NCBI GenBank assembly: GCA_031411995.1
Contig: JANOCD010000114.1
Span: 248,001-312,000 of the forward strand
Reading direction: 5' to 3'
DNA length: 64,000 nucleotides
Source of the DNA: Rudanella sp031411995
Lineage (GTDB): Bacteria > Bacteroidota > Bacteroidia > Cytophagales > Spirosomataceae
The notes beneath the pieces are model-generated. The model saw only the letters and a list, made by a program, of their open reading frames with translations. It did not search any database and was not told the DNA's origin. Every line of letters starts with the position of its first letter. Position 1 is the first letter of the stretch. This document shows positions 17,734 through 25,531 of the stretch, piece after piece. The translations under genes were made by a program, and so were the position numbers.

Positions 17734-18096
17734 ATGAACCTGATTGCTCAAATTCTGGTCGGGCTTGTTGCCCTTGAACACCTGTATATTCTGTGGATTG
17801 AAATGTTTGCCTGGGAAACCAAAGGCAAAGCTGTGTTCAAAGGTGCCCTTTCCCCCGACATGTTTACGCCAACCAAAGTGATGGCGGCCAATCAGGGGCT
17901 TTACAACGGATTTCTGGCCGCTGGCCTGATTTGGTCGTTCTTCATCACCGATAGTCATTGGCAAATCAACATTGCTACCTTTTTTCTGGCCTGTGTGATC
18001 GTAGCGGGCATTTACGGAGCCATGACCGCCAGCCGGAAAATCTTCATGGTACAGGCCTTACCCGCCATCATTGCGCTGATTGCCGTGTGGTTATAG
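17734..18096 (+). CDS. DUF1304 family small membrane protein
   Basis: Membrane protein of 120 residues, four predicted helices, from the ATG at 17734 (MNLIAQILVGLVALEHLYIL). An upstream in-frame ATG at 17665 would add 23 hydrophilic residues that the family does not have. Typical DUF1304 features are the first-helix glutamate-histidine pair (ALEHLYILWIEMFAW) and NQGLYNGFLAAGLIW. The function of the family is unknown. It is in line with mntH, possibly co-transcribed, and its stop codon directly abuts the stop of the convergent GH3 fusion gene. Confidence 0.85.
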   Translation: MNLIAQILVGLVALEHLYILWIEMFAWETKGKAVFKGALSPDMFTPTKVMAANQGLYNGFLAAGLIWSFFITDSHWQINIATFFLACVIVAGIYGAMTASRKIFMVQALPAIIALIAVWL

Positions 18097-21000
18097 CTAA
18101 ATCCCCCGTTTCATGGCTTTATACATCGCTTCCATGACGTTGGTGCGGATGTTCAGGTCACTGATTTTGTTGTTGTTGCGGGTTGGATAAACGCGGTTCG
18201 AGAGGAACACATAGCTGAGGTTATAGACCGGGTCAACCCAGGTGAAGGTGCCCGTGAAACCCGAATGCCCAAAACTCGACGGGCTGGCCGAACGGGGGGC
18301 GTTGCCGTTGTATTTGTAGGCCGGTTTCTCGAAACCAAGTCCGCGCCGGTTGCCGAGTTCCGGAAACTGGTAGCGCGTGAACTCCGTTAGCACCGCCGGA
18401 CTCAGGTATTGTTTGCCACCGTAGCTGCCCCGTTGCCGGTACATTTCCATGAGTTTCATCAGGTCGTTGGCCGAACCAAACAAACCCGCGTGACCCGACA
18501 AGCCGTCGAGCATGGCTCCGCCTTCGTCGTGAACCCGACCCCAAATGAGTGTTTTTCGGAATAGCGAATCGTATTCGGTCGGGACAATCCGGCTTAGGGG
18601 ATAGGTGTTTCGGGGCCGGTAGCCGAGCGAGGTAGCTCCCAGAGGACGGTAGAACGTCTTTTTCAGGAATTCTTCGAACTCCTCCCCCGTCAGTTGCTTC
18701 ACAATTTGGGGGTATAGATAAAACGACAGGTCGCTATAGATGTACTCCTTTTTGTCGTTCAGGGGTGAGTCTTTAATTTCCTCAAAAATCTTGTCAGGAT
18801 AATTACGGTTCAGAAACAGGTTATCCGTCACCTCAATTGAATACCGTTTTGAGCGAGTCGTGCTGAAGGTTTTGGACTTGAAGGGGGCCGCTGGATTGTT
18901 GGAGTCGCCCTCTTTTGTTTCGCGCCAGAACGGAATCCAGGCTTTCAGGCGGGCCTGATGCGTCAGTACGTCGCGCCAAACGATGTTGGCTTTGTTAGAA
19001 CGTTTGTAATGGGGCAAATACGCACTCATGGTGGCATCTACATTGAACTTGCCGAGATCAACCAATCGCATCAGGGCGGGTGTCGAGGTGCTTATCTTGG
19101 TGACGGAGGCCATGTCATACAGGTCGTTCAACTGTACGGGTCGGGGGGCAACGCCGAACGTACCATCAAACGTGATGGTGCCGTATGCCTTGCGGAAAAT
19201 CACCTTGCCATCCTTCGCCAATTGTATTACACAACCCGGAAACGCCTTGGCTCGCAAACCCGCGTTCACCACCGAATCGACCTGTTGGGTCAGATATGCC
19301 GACGACAAACCCACCTCTTCAGGAATTGTGTATTTCAGGCGACCCAGCGAAGGCGTATTTACACCCGTTCCGTAGGCAAATAATTTGTTTACCGTTACCG
19401 GAAGCTTTCCGGTGGCTCCAATAGCCCCAAAAATCAGTTGGGCCGAGAGTTCTTCGGTCAGATTGGTCCATTGATAAGGCATCACAATGGCACGGGCTTT
19501 CTCGATACCGGGCAGTTTGTCCAGTACATAGGCATTGCCAAACACCGAGATCACTGCCTTATTGGTGGCCGCTAACTCATTCACCAACGCGGCCGTTTTT
19601 GCCTGCATTCCGTAGCGAACACCGGGCCGGATATTGTTCAGGTGAACGCCCACCAGGATGAGGTTGTAGTTTTTCAACGCTTCCCGAACCCGGGCAATGG
19701 TCGAGTCGGGCGAGGTTGAGGTGAGGTTGAAATGATCGACCTGGGTATAGTTACCCAGCATTTGCTGGAAAGGCGTAATAGCCTGTGATTCAAGCGATAC
19801 TGACGCAATTCGCAACGAATCCAGTGCCCGCAATGGCAACAGGTTGGCATCGTTTTTCACCACCGTGATCGAGCCTTCATACAGCTTCCGGTTGAGCAAT
19901 TCGGACTGGGGCTGGTTGAGATCGTTCACTAAATTATCCAGCACAATGGGCTTATACTGGTTCAGCCCAACCCACGCTTTGGCCCGCAAAACCTTCATGC
20001 AACGGTTGTTGATGCTGGCCTGCGTGATGCGTCCGTCGGCAACGGCCTGCCTGATTTCGGCAATAGCGCGGGGCACATCTTCCGTAAATTCCAGCACATC
20101 CATACCCGCTTCCACCGCCATCCGGTCCGACACGCCCGATGGGTAAAACTTGGTCAGCCCCTTCATGTTCATGGCATCTGAAAAAGTGAGGCCCTGAAAA
20201 TGAAGTTCGTCACGTAGCACACCCGTCAGGATTTTGGCCGAGAGGGTTGCCGGGTAATTTTTAGCCGAATCGAGAGCTGGAATGCTCAGGTGCGATACCA
20301 TCACCCCGGCTGCCCCGGCTTGAATCAGTTTTACGAACGGGTACAATTCCAGGCTGTCTAACTGCTGCCGGGTTTTGGCAATAACAGGCAAATCATAATG
20401 CGAATCAACGCCCGTATCGCCGTGACCGGGAAAGTGTTTAATGCTGGTAATCAACTTATTATCCTGCATACCTCGCATATAGGCCAGCCCTTTTCGGGTC
20501 ACAGCATATTTGTCTTCGCCAAACGACCGGAAGTTAATGACCGGGTTGTTGGGGTTGTTGTTCACATCGACAACCGGCGCGAAATTGACGTGAATACCAA
20601 TCCGTTTGCACTGCCGGGCCATGTCGGCTCCCATCTGGTAGATCAGGTCGTCTTGCCCCATCATGCCGCCAAGAGTCATCTGGTAGGGAAACCGGACAGT
20701 ACTATCCAATCGCATTCCAAGACCCCATTCGCCGTCGATGGCCATCAGCAGCGGCACCGCTGAAAGTGCTTGTAGCCGATTGGTCAGTTTGGCGTGGCGC
20801 ATGGGGCCACCCTGAAACATCACGACCCCGCCAAGCCGATACGTTCTGACCAGATTGCAGAGCGAATCTTCGTAGGCCCGATTTCGGTTCGAGTACCCCG
20901 CCACCATGATGAGCTGGGCAATGCGCTCGTCGGGCGTGAGTGAAGTGAACACAGAATCAGCCCACTGACTGGCGCGGGGTGTTGGTGCCAAAAACGAGGG

Positions 21001-21102
21001 CGGCTGTGCGGGAGCCTGCGCCTGGCTAAAAAACGAAAGAAAGGTGAGGACAACAGCCAAAACTGTTGACCGGAAAGAAGCGAATAAAGATGGGATTGCC
21101 AT
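18097..21102 (-). CDS. GH3 beta-N-acetylhexosaminidase fused to class C beta-lactamase-like serine hydrolase
   Basis: Exported fusion of 1001 residues. After a signal peptide (about 1-28, ending in SQAQA) comes a GH3 domain of NagZ type (about 50-390) with the loop KHFPGHGDTGVDSH at residues 222-235, whose Asp-His dyad is specific to NagZ-like N-acetylglucosaminidases. A GH3 C-terminal region follows (about 400-590), then a beta-lactamase/penicillin-binding-like domain (about 610-990) with SxxK at S666-K669 (ASVTK), a YSD motif (EYIYSDLSFYLY) and HSGFTG near the end. The family acts on cell-wall glycan fragments, and the hydrolase part may cleave peptide, ester or amide bonds. The combination is known in Bacteroidota but the role of the second domain is not settled. 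Confidence 0.92.
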   Translation of the reverse strand: MAIPSLFASFRSTVLAVVLTFLSFFSQAQAPAQPPSFLAPTPRASQWADSVFTSLTPDERIAQLIMVAGYSNRNRAYEDSLCNLVRTYRLGGVVMFQGGPMRHAKLTNRLQALSAVPLLMAIDGEWGLGMRLDSTVRFPYQMTLGGMMGQDDLIYQMGADMARQCKRIGIHVNFAPVVDVNNNPNNPVINFRSFGEDKYAVTRKGLAYMRGMQDNKLITSIKHFPGHGDTGVDSHYDLPVIAKTRQQLDSLELYPFVKLIQAGAAGVMVSHLSIPALDSAKNYPATLSAKILTGVLRDELHFQGLTFSDAMNMKGLTKFYPSGVSDRMAVEAGMDVLEFTEDVPRAIAEIRQAVADGRITQASINNRCMKVLRAKAWVGLNQYKPIVLDNLVNDLNQPQSELLNRKLYEGSITVVKNDANLLPLRALDSLRIASVSLESQAITPFQQMLGNYTQVDHFNLTSTSPDSTIARVREALKNYNLILVGVHLNNIRPGVRYGMQAKTAALVNELAATNKAVISVFGNAYVLDKLPGIEKARAIVMPYQWTNLTEELSAQLIFGAIGATGKLPVTVNKLFAYGTGVNTPSLGRLKYTIPEEVGLSSAYLTQQVDSVVNAGLRAKAFPGCVIQLAKDGKVIFRKAYGTITFDGTFGVAPRPVQLNDLYDMASVTKISTSTPALMRLVDLGKFNVDATMSAYLPHYKRSNKANIVWRDVLTHQARLKAWIPFWRETKEGDSNNPAAPFKSKTFSTTRSKRYSIEVTDNLFLNRNYPDKIFEEIKDSPLNDKKEYIYSDLSFYLYPQIVKQLTGEEFEEFLKKTFYRPLGATSLGYRPRNTYPLSRIVPTEYDSLFRKTLIWGRVHDEGGAMLDGLSGHAGLFGSANDLMKLMEMYRQRGSYGGKQYLSPAVLTEFTRYQFPELGNRRGLGFEKPAYKYNGNAPRSASPSSFGHSGFTGTFTWVDPVYNLSYVFLSNRVYPTRNNNKISDLNIRTNVMEAMYKAMKRGI

Positions 21103-21129
21103 AGATTCGCAAAAGTACGGAAAGGTGCA

Positions 21130-21621
21130 TCAAAACACCACAGTCCTTTCGTGGGCATATACCACAGGAGCGCGGGTTTCGATAACAAACGGATGACTTA
21201 CCGTCTTTTTACCCGCCTGAATGTCAAGCACATAATTACCATCTGGCAACTCAGACAGGTTGAGCCGCCACCGGCCCCACGTTTGTCGGCCAGGGCGATT
21301 ATCTTCGTATAAGGTTTCGCCTTTTTTGTTACTGATAGTCAGAACAAGCAGATGCCTGGTCTGATTCTCCATCAACAGCGTGATCAAAGCCGGTTCAGGT
21401 GTCGGGAATAACCGAATGCTCAGTCCATCTTCATTAGCCAGGTATTTCCAGGTCGTTAGAAGCGTCACGTCTGAGGAAGACCGGTGCGTTTCATCGGTGT
21501 AATACTCGACTGAAGAAGCTGGTTTCTGATTCAGTTGGGCCAGTACGAGAGACTGTCCCCCAAACAAGATACTGATAAGCAAGGGGGCGATTACGCGGGC
21601 AGAAGTAAATAACAGTGTCAT
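21130..21621 (-). CDS. Hypothetical exported beta-rich protein
   Basis: The protein has 163 residues with a signal peptide (about 1-28, ending SLVLAQ). The rest looks like a single Ig-like or T9SS-sorting-like beta sandwich: LLVLTISNKKGETLYEDN, RWRLNLSELPDGNYVLDIQAG and SHPFVIETRAP. The pattern 'L-S-x-L-x-x-G-x-Y-x-L-x-I' is shared with C-terminal sorting domains and DUF3244-like proteins, but length and ending do not fit a cargo domain with a separate effector. It lies 27 bases upstream of the GH3 fusion gene on the same strand, so it may be co-transcribed with it. No specific function can be assigned. Confidence 0.7.
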   Translation of the reverse strand: MTLLFTSARVIAPLLISILFGGQSLVLAQLNQKPASSVEYYTDETHRSSSDVTLLTTWKYLANEDGLSIRLFPTPEPALITLLMENQTRHLLVLTISNKKGETLYEDNRPGRQTWGRWRLNLSELPDGNYVLDIQAGKKTVSHPFVIETRAPVVYAHERTVVF

Positions 21622-21653
21622 GGAGCAGAAGTTTATACCACAAAATTGCTCGT

Positions 21654-21682
21654 TTGACTAATGCGGAAAAATGCTATTTTTG
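21654..21682 (+). promoter_or_regulatory. Promoter of the LysR gene
   Basis: TTG (21654-21656), an 18-base spacer and TATTTTTG (21675-21682) match the Bacteroidota consensus exactly, 37 bases before the ATG at 21720. The repeated AATGC around it (21659-21664, 21694-21698) may be part of a LysR binding site. Confidence 0.65.
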
Positions 21683-21719
21683 GCATTATTAATGCGAAAA
21701 TCGAATTGATAACAGCCCT

Positions 21720-22607
21720 ATGAACCTCGACCATATACGCTACTTTTTGGGATTAGCCGACGACCTGCACTTCTGGAATGCGTCGGAGAAAATGAACATC
21801 ACCCAATCGGCTCTGAGTCGGCACATCAAGGCCCTCGAAGATGAATTGGGGGTTGTGCTGTTCGACCGAACCAAGCGCAAAGTGTCGCTCACGGCGGCTG
21901 GCACATTTCTGCAAACCGAATGGCAACGGCTCCTGGCCGAAATGGACAATGTGCAACGGCAGGCCCGTTTGCTCGATTCGGGCATGGCAGGCGTTCTCCG
22001 CATTGGGCACCCCTCCTCAATCCGGTTCTCGATTATGCCCGATTTGGTGGTTGCCTTTTCAAGGGCTTATCCCGATGTTAAACTGGAGTTGGTGGATATT
22101 GACGACACGAATATTGAAGACGTTGTGCTGAATTACCAGATCGACATTGGCTTTGAACGCGGCCATCCGGTGCATGATTCACTGGCTTCCCGGCTGTTGC
22201 TGGTAGAACCAATTGCACTCGTAGTGAACGACAAGCACCCGATTCAACCCGGTTCGTTTACGGATCTGGGCCAGTTTCGTGATGAACCGTTCATGCTGCC
22301 TGCCCATTGTCATTCAGAACTGTATCTCAACACCTTATACCAGATTTTTCCGCAATACGGGTTCACTCCGAGGGTGGTTTTCGAGTCGGACCACGGCACA
22401 ACATTGCTTAGTTTAGTGGCCCGTGGCATGGGGGTCACGGTCTTGCCGATGTCCTACGAAAAAGGCGCACCCGCCGGGGTTCAGTTCATGGCCCTGCCCC
22501 ACGAAACGAGTCTGCACATGATCTGGCGGCAGAATAACACCTGTTCGATCATTAAAAATGCCATACAGGTAGCCACCAAGGTACTGGTGGTCGGTTCGGA
22601 AGGCTGA
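21720..22607 (+). CDS. LysR-family transcriptional regulator
   Basis: LTTR of 295 residues. The N-terminal HTH is canonical (LDHIRYFLGLADDLHFWNAS, then QSALSRHIKALEDELGVVLFDRTKRKVSLTAAG) and is followed by a two-lobed effector-binding domain (about 90-290). The segment RIGHPSSIRFSIMPDLVVAFSRAYP is the usual first strand and helix of that domain, as in CynR/CatM/BenM-like members. LysR proteins often regulate a divergent gene. Here the divergent neighbour is the small exported protein 21130-21621, but the ion-channel gene downstream may be in the same operon. The effector is unknown. Confidence 0.92.
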   Translation: MNLDHIRYFLGLADDLHFWNASEKMNITQSALSRHIKALEDELGVVLFDRTKRKVSLTAAGTFLQTEWQRLLAEMDNVQRQARLLDSGMAGVLRIGHPSSIRFSIMPDLVVAFSRAYPDVKLELVDIDDTNIEDVVLNYQIDIGFERGHPVHDSLASRLLLVEPIALVVNDKHPIQPGSFTDLGQFRDEPFMLPAHCHSELYLNTLYQIFPQYGFTPRVVFESDHGTTLLSLVARGMGVTVLPMSYEKGAPAGVQFMALPHETSLHMIWRQNNTCSIIKNAIQVATKVLVVGSEG

Positions 22608-22648
22608 GTACCTTTTTGTATGTTTACGGTATTGCCTACCTTTTCGTC

Positions 22649-23497
22649 ATGATCAACCTACCCCGTTCTTCCCCCAAATTGCCCCCAAAATCGTCCCCAC
22701 CACAGCGACTTCGGCGGGTGGTTTACCGTATTATGGAAACCTCGGCGGGGAAACGCCGGGGGGCAAGTCTGGTGTTCAATGCGGTATTGATCACGATCAT
22801 TACGCTCAACGCCGTAGCCATTATTCTGCATACCGTAGAATCGTATAATCAGCGTTATGAGCGTCTGTTTGTGGATTTTGAAGTATTTTCGGTCGTGTTT
22901 TTCACCGTCGAATATATCCTTCGGGTGTGGGCCGTGGTCGAAAACGACAAATATCGACACCCGGTTTGGGGGCGGCTCCGGTATATGCTTTCGACATCGG
23001 CCATCATTGACCTGCTGGCTATTTTCCCGTTCTATTTCACCCTTTTTGCAACCGACCTCGCCATCGTTCGCATCCTGCGGCTGTTCCGCATTTTCCGGCT
23101 GTTCCGTATTAGCCGGTATTCTCATGCCGTGCGGCTTATTCAACATGTGGTGGCCGACCGCAAAGAGGAAATTGTGTTGAGCGTAGTTTTCATTTTGTTT
23201 ATGCTGATCATCGTGTCGAGCGTTATGTTTTACGTGGAGCATCCGGTGCAACCCAAAACCTTTTCGAGCATTCCGGCCACGATGTGGTGGGGAGTCAACG
23301 CCATGGCGACGGTTGGCTACGGGGACATTCACCCGATTACGCCCTTCGGCAAGTTGCTAGGCGGCATGACAGCCATGATGGGAATTATGGCGTTTGCCTT
23401 GCCCACGGGTATTCTGACATCGGGTTTTTTGGAGCATCTCCGCAACCAGAAAGCCCCCACCCGCCACCGATGCCCGCATTGCGGAAAAGACTTTTAA
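22649..23497 (+). CDS. Voltage-gated potassium channel with C-terminal CxxC tail
   Basis: Six-helix ion channel of 282 residues. I start it at the ATG at 22649. A TTG at 22616 would extend it by eleven residues. The voltage-sensor S4 helix has arginine at every third position (RILRLFRIFRLFRISRYSHAVRLI, about residues 137-160), and the pore loop carries the potassium selectivity filter TVGYGD (T221-D226). Arrangement and size resemble KvAP and other prokaryotic Kv channels. Unusually, the protein ends in HRCPHCGKDF, half of a zinc-ribbon, on a short polar tail. In a tetramer four such CxxC motifs could share metals or sense redox state (inference). It follows the LysR gene by 41 bases. Confidence 0.92.
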   Translation: MINLPRSSPKLPPKSSPPQRLRRVVYRIMETSAGKRRGASLVFNAVLITIITLNAVAIILHTVESYNQRYERLFVDFEVFSVVFFTVEYILRVWAVVENDKYRHPVWGRLRYMLSTSAIIDLLAIFPFYFTLFATDLAIVRILRLFRIFRLFRISRYSHAVRLIQHVVADRKEEIVLSVVFILFMLIIVSSVMFYVEHPVQPKTFSSIPATMWWGVNAMATVGYGDIHPITPFGKLLGGMTAMMGIMAFALPTGILTSGFLEHLRNQKAPTRHRCPHCGKDF

Positions 23498-23501
23498 TAA
23501 A

Positions 23502-23521
23502 CCCCCGAATAAATCCGGGGG
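23502..23521. other. GC-rich hairpin after the channel gene
   Basis: CCCCCG (23502-23507) and CGGGGG (23516-23521) form a perfect 6-bp stem with an eight-base loop, four bases after the channel stop codon. No T-run follows on the plus strand, so it is more likely a transcript-end stabiliser or weak terminator than a strong intrinsic terminator. Confidence 0.5.
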
Positions 23522-23555
23522 ACGACCCATAACGTTTTTACAACCACTCGCCCAA

Positions 23556-24098
23556 ATGAAAAAAATCGTCTCTATCCTCGCTCTCGTTGCTTCCTTATTG
23601 GCTTGTGGCGGCTCCGAAAAAAGTGAGAAAAACACAGCCGCCACCCAATCAACAACCGCAGCGGCATCCGACTCAGTAGCCACAGATGCCAAACCACAGA
23701 ATTGTAAGTCGGTGGTGGACAGTGGCAAACTGGGCAAGGCGGATGTGTATCAGGAATCAGCCAAAAACATCAAGGTTTCGCTGACACTGGCGCAGGATGC
23801 CAGCACCATGCCAACTTCGGATGGGTGCTTTTTCAATAACTCGGTGGAGGTTCTGGCCACTAAGAAGTCTGGCAGTCAGTTATTTAAGCATACCCTAATG
23901 AAAGACGACCTAACGATGTTCACCAAGAACGACGAAGCCATTCAGCAGTCGATTCTTCAGCGGGCCACCTACAAACCAACATTCAACGGCCAAAAATACA
24001 TTACACTGACCCTGAATCTGATGGACCCAACCACCAAAAAATCCACCGACTATACCGTCTACATGAATTATCACGGAGAGATTGTGAAAGTGAAATAG
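23556..24098 (+). CDS. Hypothetical lipoprotein
   Basis: Lipoprotein of 180 residues: signal MKKIVSILALVASLLACGG with a lipobox ending at C17, followed by a Ser/Thr/Lys-rich linker and a compact mature part with one further Cys pair (NCKSVV and DGCFFN). No family was recognised. Charged residues directly after the lipid-linked cysteine (GGSEKSEK) fit neither retention nor surface-export rules clearly. The gene is preceded by the GC hairpin at 23502-23521 and ends two bases from the convergent coaE gene. It has its own start 58 bases after the channel gene, so separate transcription is possible. Confidence 0.8.
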   Translation: MKKIVSILALVASLLACGGSEKSEKNTAATQSTTAAASDSVATDAKPQNCKSVVDSGKLGKADVYQESAKNIKVSLTLAQDASTMPTSDGCFFNNSVEVLATKKSGSQLFKHTLMKDDLTMFTKNDEAIQQSILQRATYKPTFNGQKYITLTLNLMDPTTKKSTDYTVYMNYHGEIVKVK

Positions 24099-24100
24099 AT

Positions 24101-24691
24101 TCACAGGGTCAAAAAATCGTTGTGCAGAGCCAGGATTTGTGGTAGCAGCAGGGTAGCCTCGTCGTTAATCAACACATAATCAGCGATTTTATCGCGCTCG
24201 GCATCGCTCATCTGATTGGCAATGATGGCCTGAATCTCGGCATCGGAACGGTGCGGATCGCGTTGACGAATCCGGTCAATCCGCAGTTGCGTGGGGGCCT
24301 GCACCACCACCACTTTGTCGAGGGTGTTGTGGTCCCCGGCGGCTCTCATCAGGGCAGCCTCCTTAATGACGTAGGGAAAGGAACGGTGTTGGTCGACCCA
24401 GCTTTGGGTCTCGGCCATCACGCGGGGATGCACCAGGTGATTGAGTTGCTGCAACAAATCGGGGTCTTGAAACACCTGACTCGCCACCCAGGGGCGGTTA
24501 TATTTCCCATGTATGGTATAAGCATCCGGCCCAAGTAACCGGACAATATCAGCTTTCAGAATGGGGTCATGATCGGTTAGCCATTTGGCCCGGTCGTCGG
24601 CCACATAAATAGGTATGCCAAGCGTTTGAAACACCTGGCATACGATGCTCTTGCCGGAGCCAATGCCGCCTGTTATGCCAATTTGTTTCAT
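24101..24691 (-). CDS. coaE: Dephospho-CoA kinase
   Basis: Final enzyme of coenzyme A synthesis, phosphorylating the 3'-hydroxyl of dephospho-CoA with ATP in the cytoplasm. The 196 residues match CoaE throughout: Walker A GGIGSGKS (residues 8-15), VADDRAKWL in the CoA-binding lid region, LNHLVHPRVMAETQSWV and YVIKEAALMRAA, and the arginine-rich LRIDRIRQRD lid. Length is standard. The gene is transcribed from the region of a long inverted repeat (24711-24774) that probably insulates it from the exported-protein gene upstream. Essential housekeeping function, single copy expected. Confidence 0.95.
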   Translation of the reverse strand: MKQIGITGGIGSGKSIVCQVFQTLGIPIYVADDRAKWLTDHDPILKADIVRLLGPDAYTIHGKYNRPWVASQVFQDPDLLQQLNHLVHPRVMAETQSWVDQHRSFPYVIKEAALMRAAGDHNTLDKVVVVQAPTQLRIDRIRQRDPHRSDAEIQAIIANQMSDAERDKIADYVLINDEATLLLPQILALHNDFLTL

Positions 24692-24710
24692 AGGACAGTG
24701 AGTAAGTGGT

Positions 24711-24774
24711 AAAGTTAAAAAAGCCGAAACGGGGCCAACTATGCGGTCTGCCCTGTTTCGACTTTTTCAACTTT
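24711..24774 (-). terminator. Long imperfect stem-loop terminator
   Basis: Two 25-base arms (24711-24735 and 24750-24774) are complementary at 22 positions around a 14-base loop. The outer part of the stem is A-rich on one side and T-rich on the other, so transcripts from either strand end in a run of U. It lies 12 bases after the stop of the LolA-like gene (24786) and before coaE, so it most likely ends the TonB-receptor operon. Confidence 0.75.
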
Positions 24775-24785
24775 CGGCACTCCTT

Positions 24786-25502
24786 TTACTTCTTCGGCTT
24801 TTTAAAGACCGTTTCGTCAACCGGGCCGTTGATTGTGATTTTGTTGGTCGTGAAGGTCAGTGTACCGGCCTGTGGGCTTTCCATCTCCATCGTGTTGGCG
24901 AACTTGATACCTTCCGTTTCTTTGTAATCAGAGAAAGCAATTTCACCTGGCTGACCATTGGTTGTTGCTTTCACTTTGCTTACGAGGTAGGTGTTGGCAT
25001 CGAGATATTCATCAATAACCTGTCCATCCTTGGTGGTCACTTTCAGGTGATAGGCATCATCCTTACCTACTTTTTCTTTGCCCACCAGTTCAACCTTGTT
25101 TCCTTTGTCTTTGTAGTTGACCAGAGCACCAAATGGGTCGAGTTGGCTCATCGACTGCTTCAATTCGTCGGAAGTCATGTCTTCGGGTTCGCCCGTGCCC
25201 TGCATCATCGTCGGCATCACCTTCCAGCCCGTTGTTCCATCAACCACCTGAATCATGGCATTACCCATAATCGTCGATTCGGACCGCATTGATTTTCCAA
25301 CCACTACGATTGATTTAGTGGGGATTTCCATGCCCTGCACCGAAATTGACTGCTCACGGGCCAGCGTTTTCACGGCACTCAGTTTGTCCATGCCACCCAT
25401 GGCGGCAACGTGTTTGTCAACGATTTCGTCAACTGTCTGGGCAAAAGCACCTACTGAGAGAAAAAGGGCCAGGGTTGTGGCTACTAGTTTGTTGGTTTTC
25501 AT
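24786..25502 (-). CDS. Exported LolA-like protein paired with TonB receptor
   Basis: Protein of 238 residues from the ATG at 25502, which begins a normal signal peptide (MKTNKLVATTLALFLSVGAFAQ). A further in-frame ATG at 25532 would add ten residues that spoil it. The mature part has the 'outer membrane lipoprotein-sorting protein' pattern: VDEIVDKHVAAMGGMDKLSAV, then long antiparallel strands including MIQVVDGTTGWKVMP and a terminal PVDETVFKKPKK. Such half-barrel proteins bind lipids or hydrophobic ligands in the periplasm. The gene starts 29 bases after the TonB-dependent receptor gene ends and the pair is closed by a terminator, so they probably act together on one substrate or envelope component. 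Confidence 0.85.
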   Translation of the reverse strand: MKTNKLVATTLALFLSVGAFAQTVDEIVDKHVAAMGGMDKLSAVKTLAREQSISVQGMEIPTKSIVVVGKSMRSESTIMGNAMIQVVDGTTGWKVMPTMMQGTGEPEDMTSDELKQSMSQLDPFGALVNYKDKGNKVELVGKEKVGKDDAYHLKVTTKDGQVIDEYLDANTYLVSKVKATTNGQPGEIAFSDYKETEGIKFANTMEMESPQAGTLTFTTNKITINGPVDETVFKKPKK

Positions 25503-25531
25503 TGTGTTAGTTGGTATTGTTTTATTGTTCA

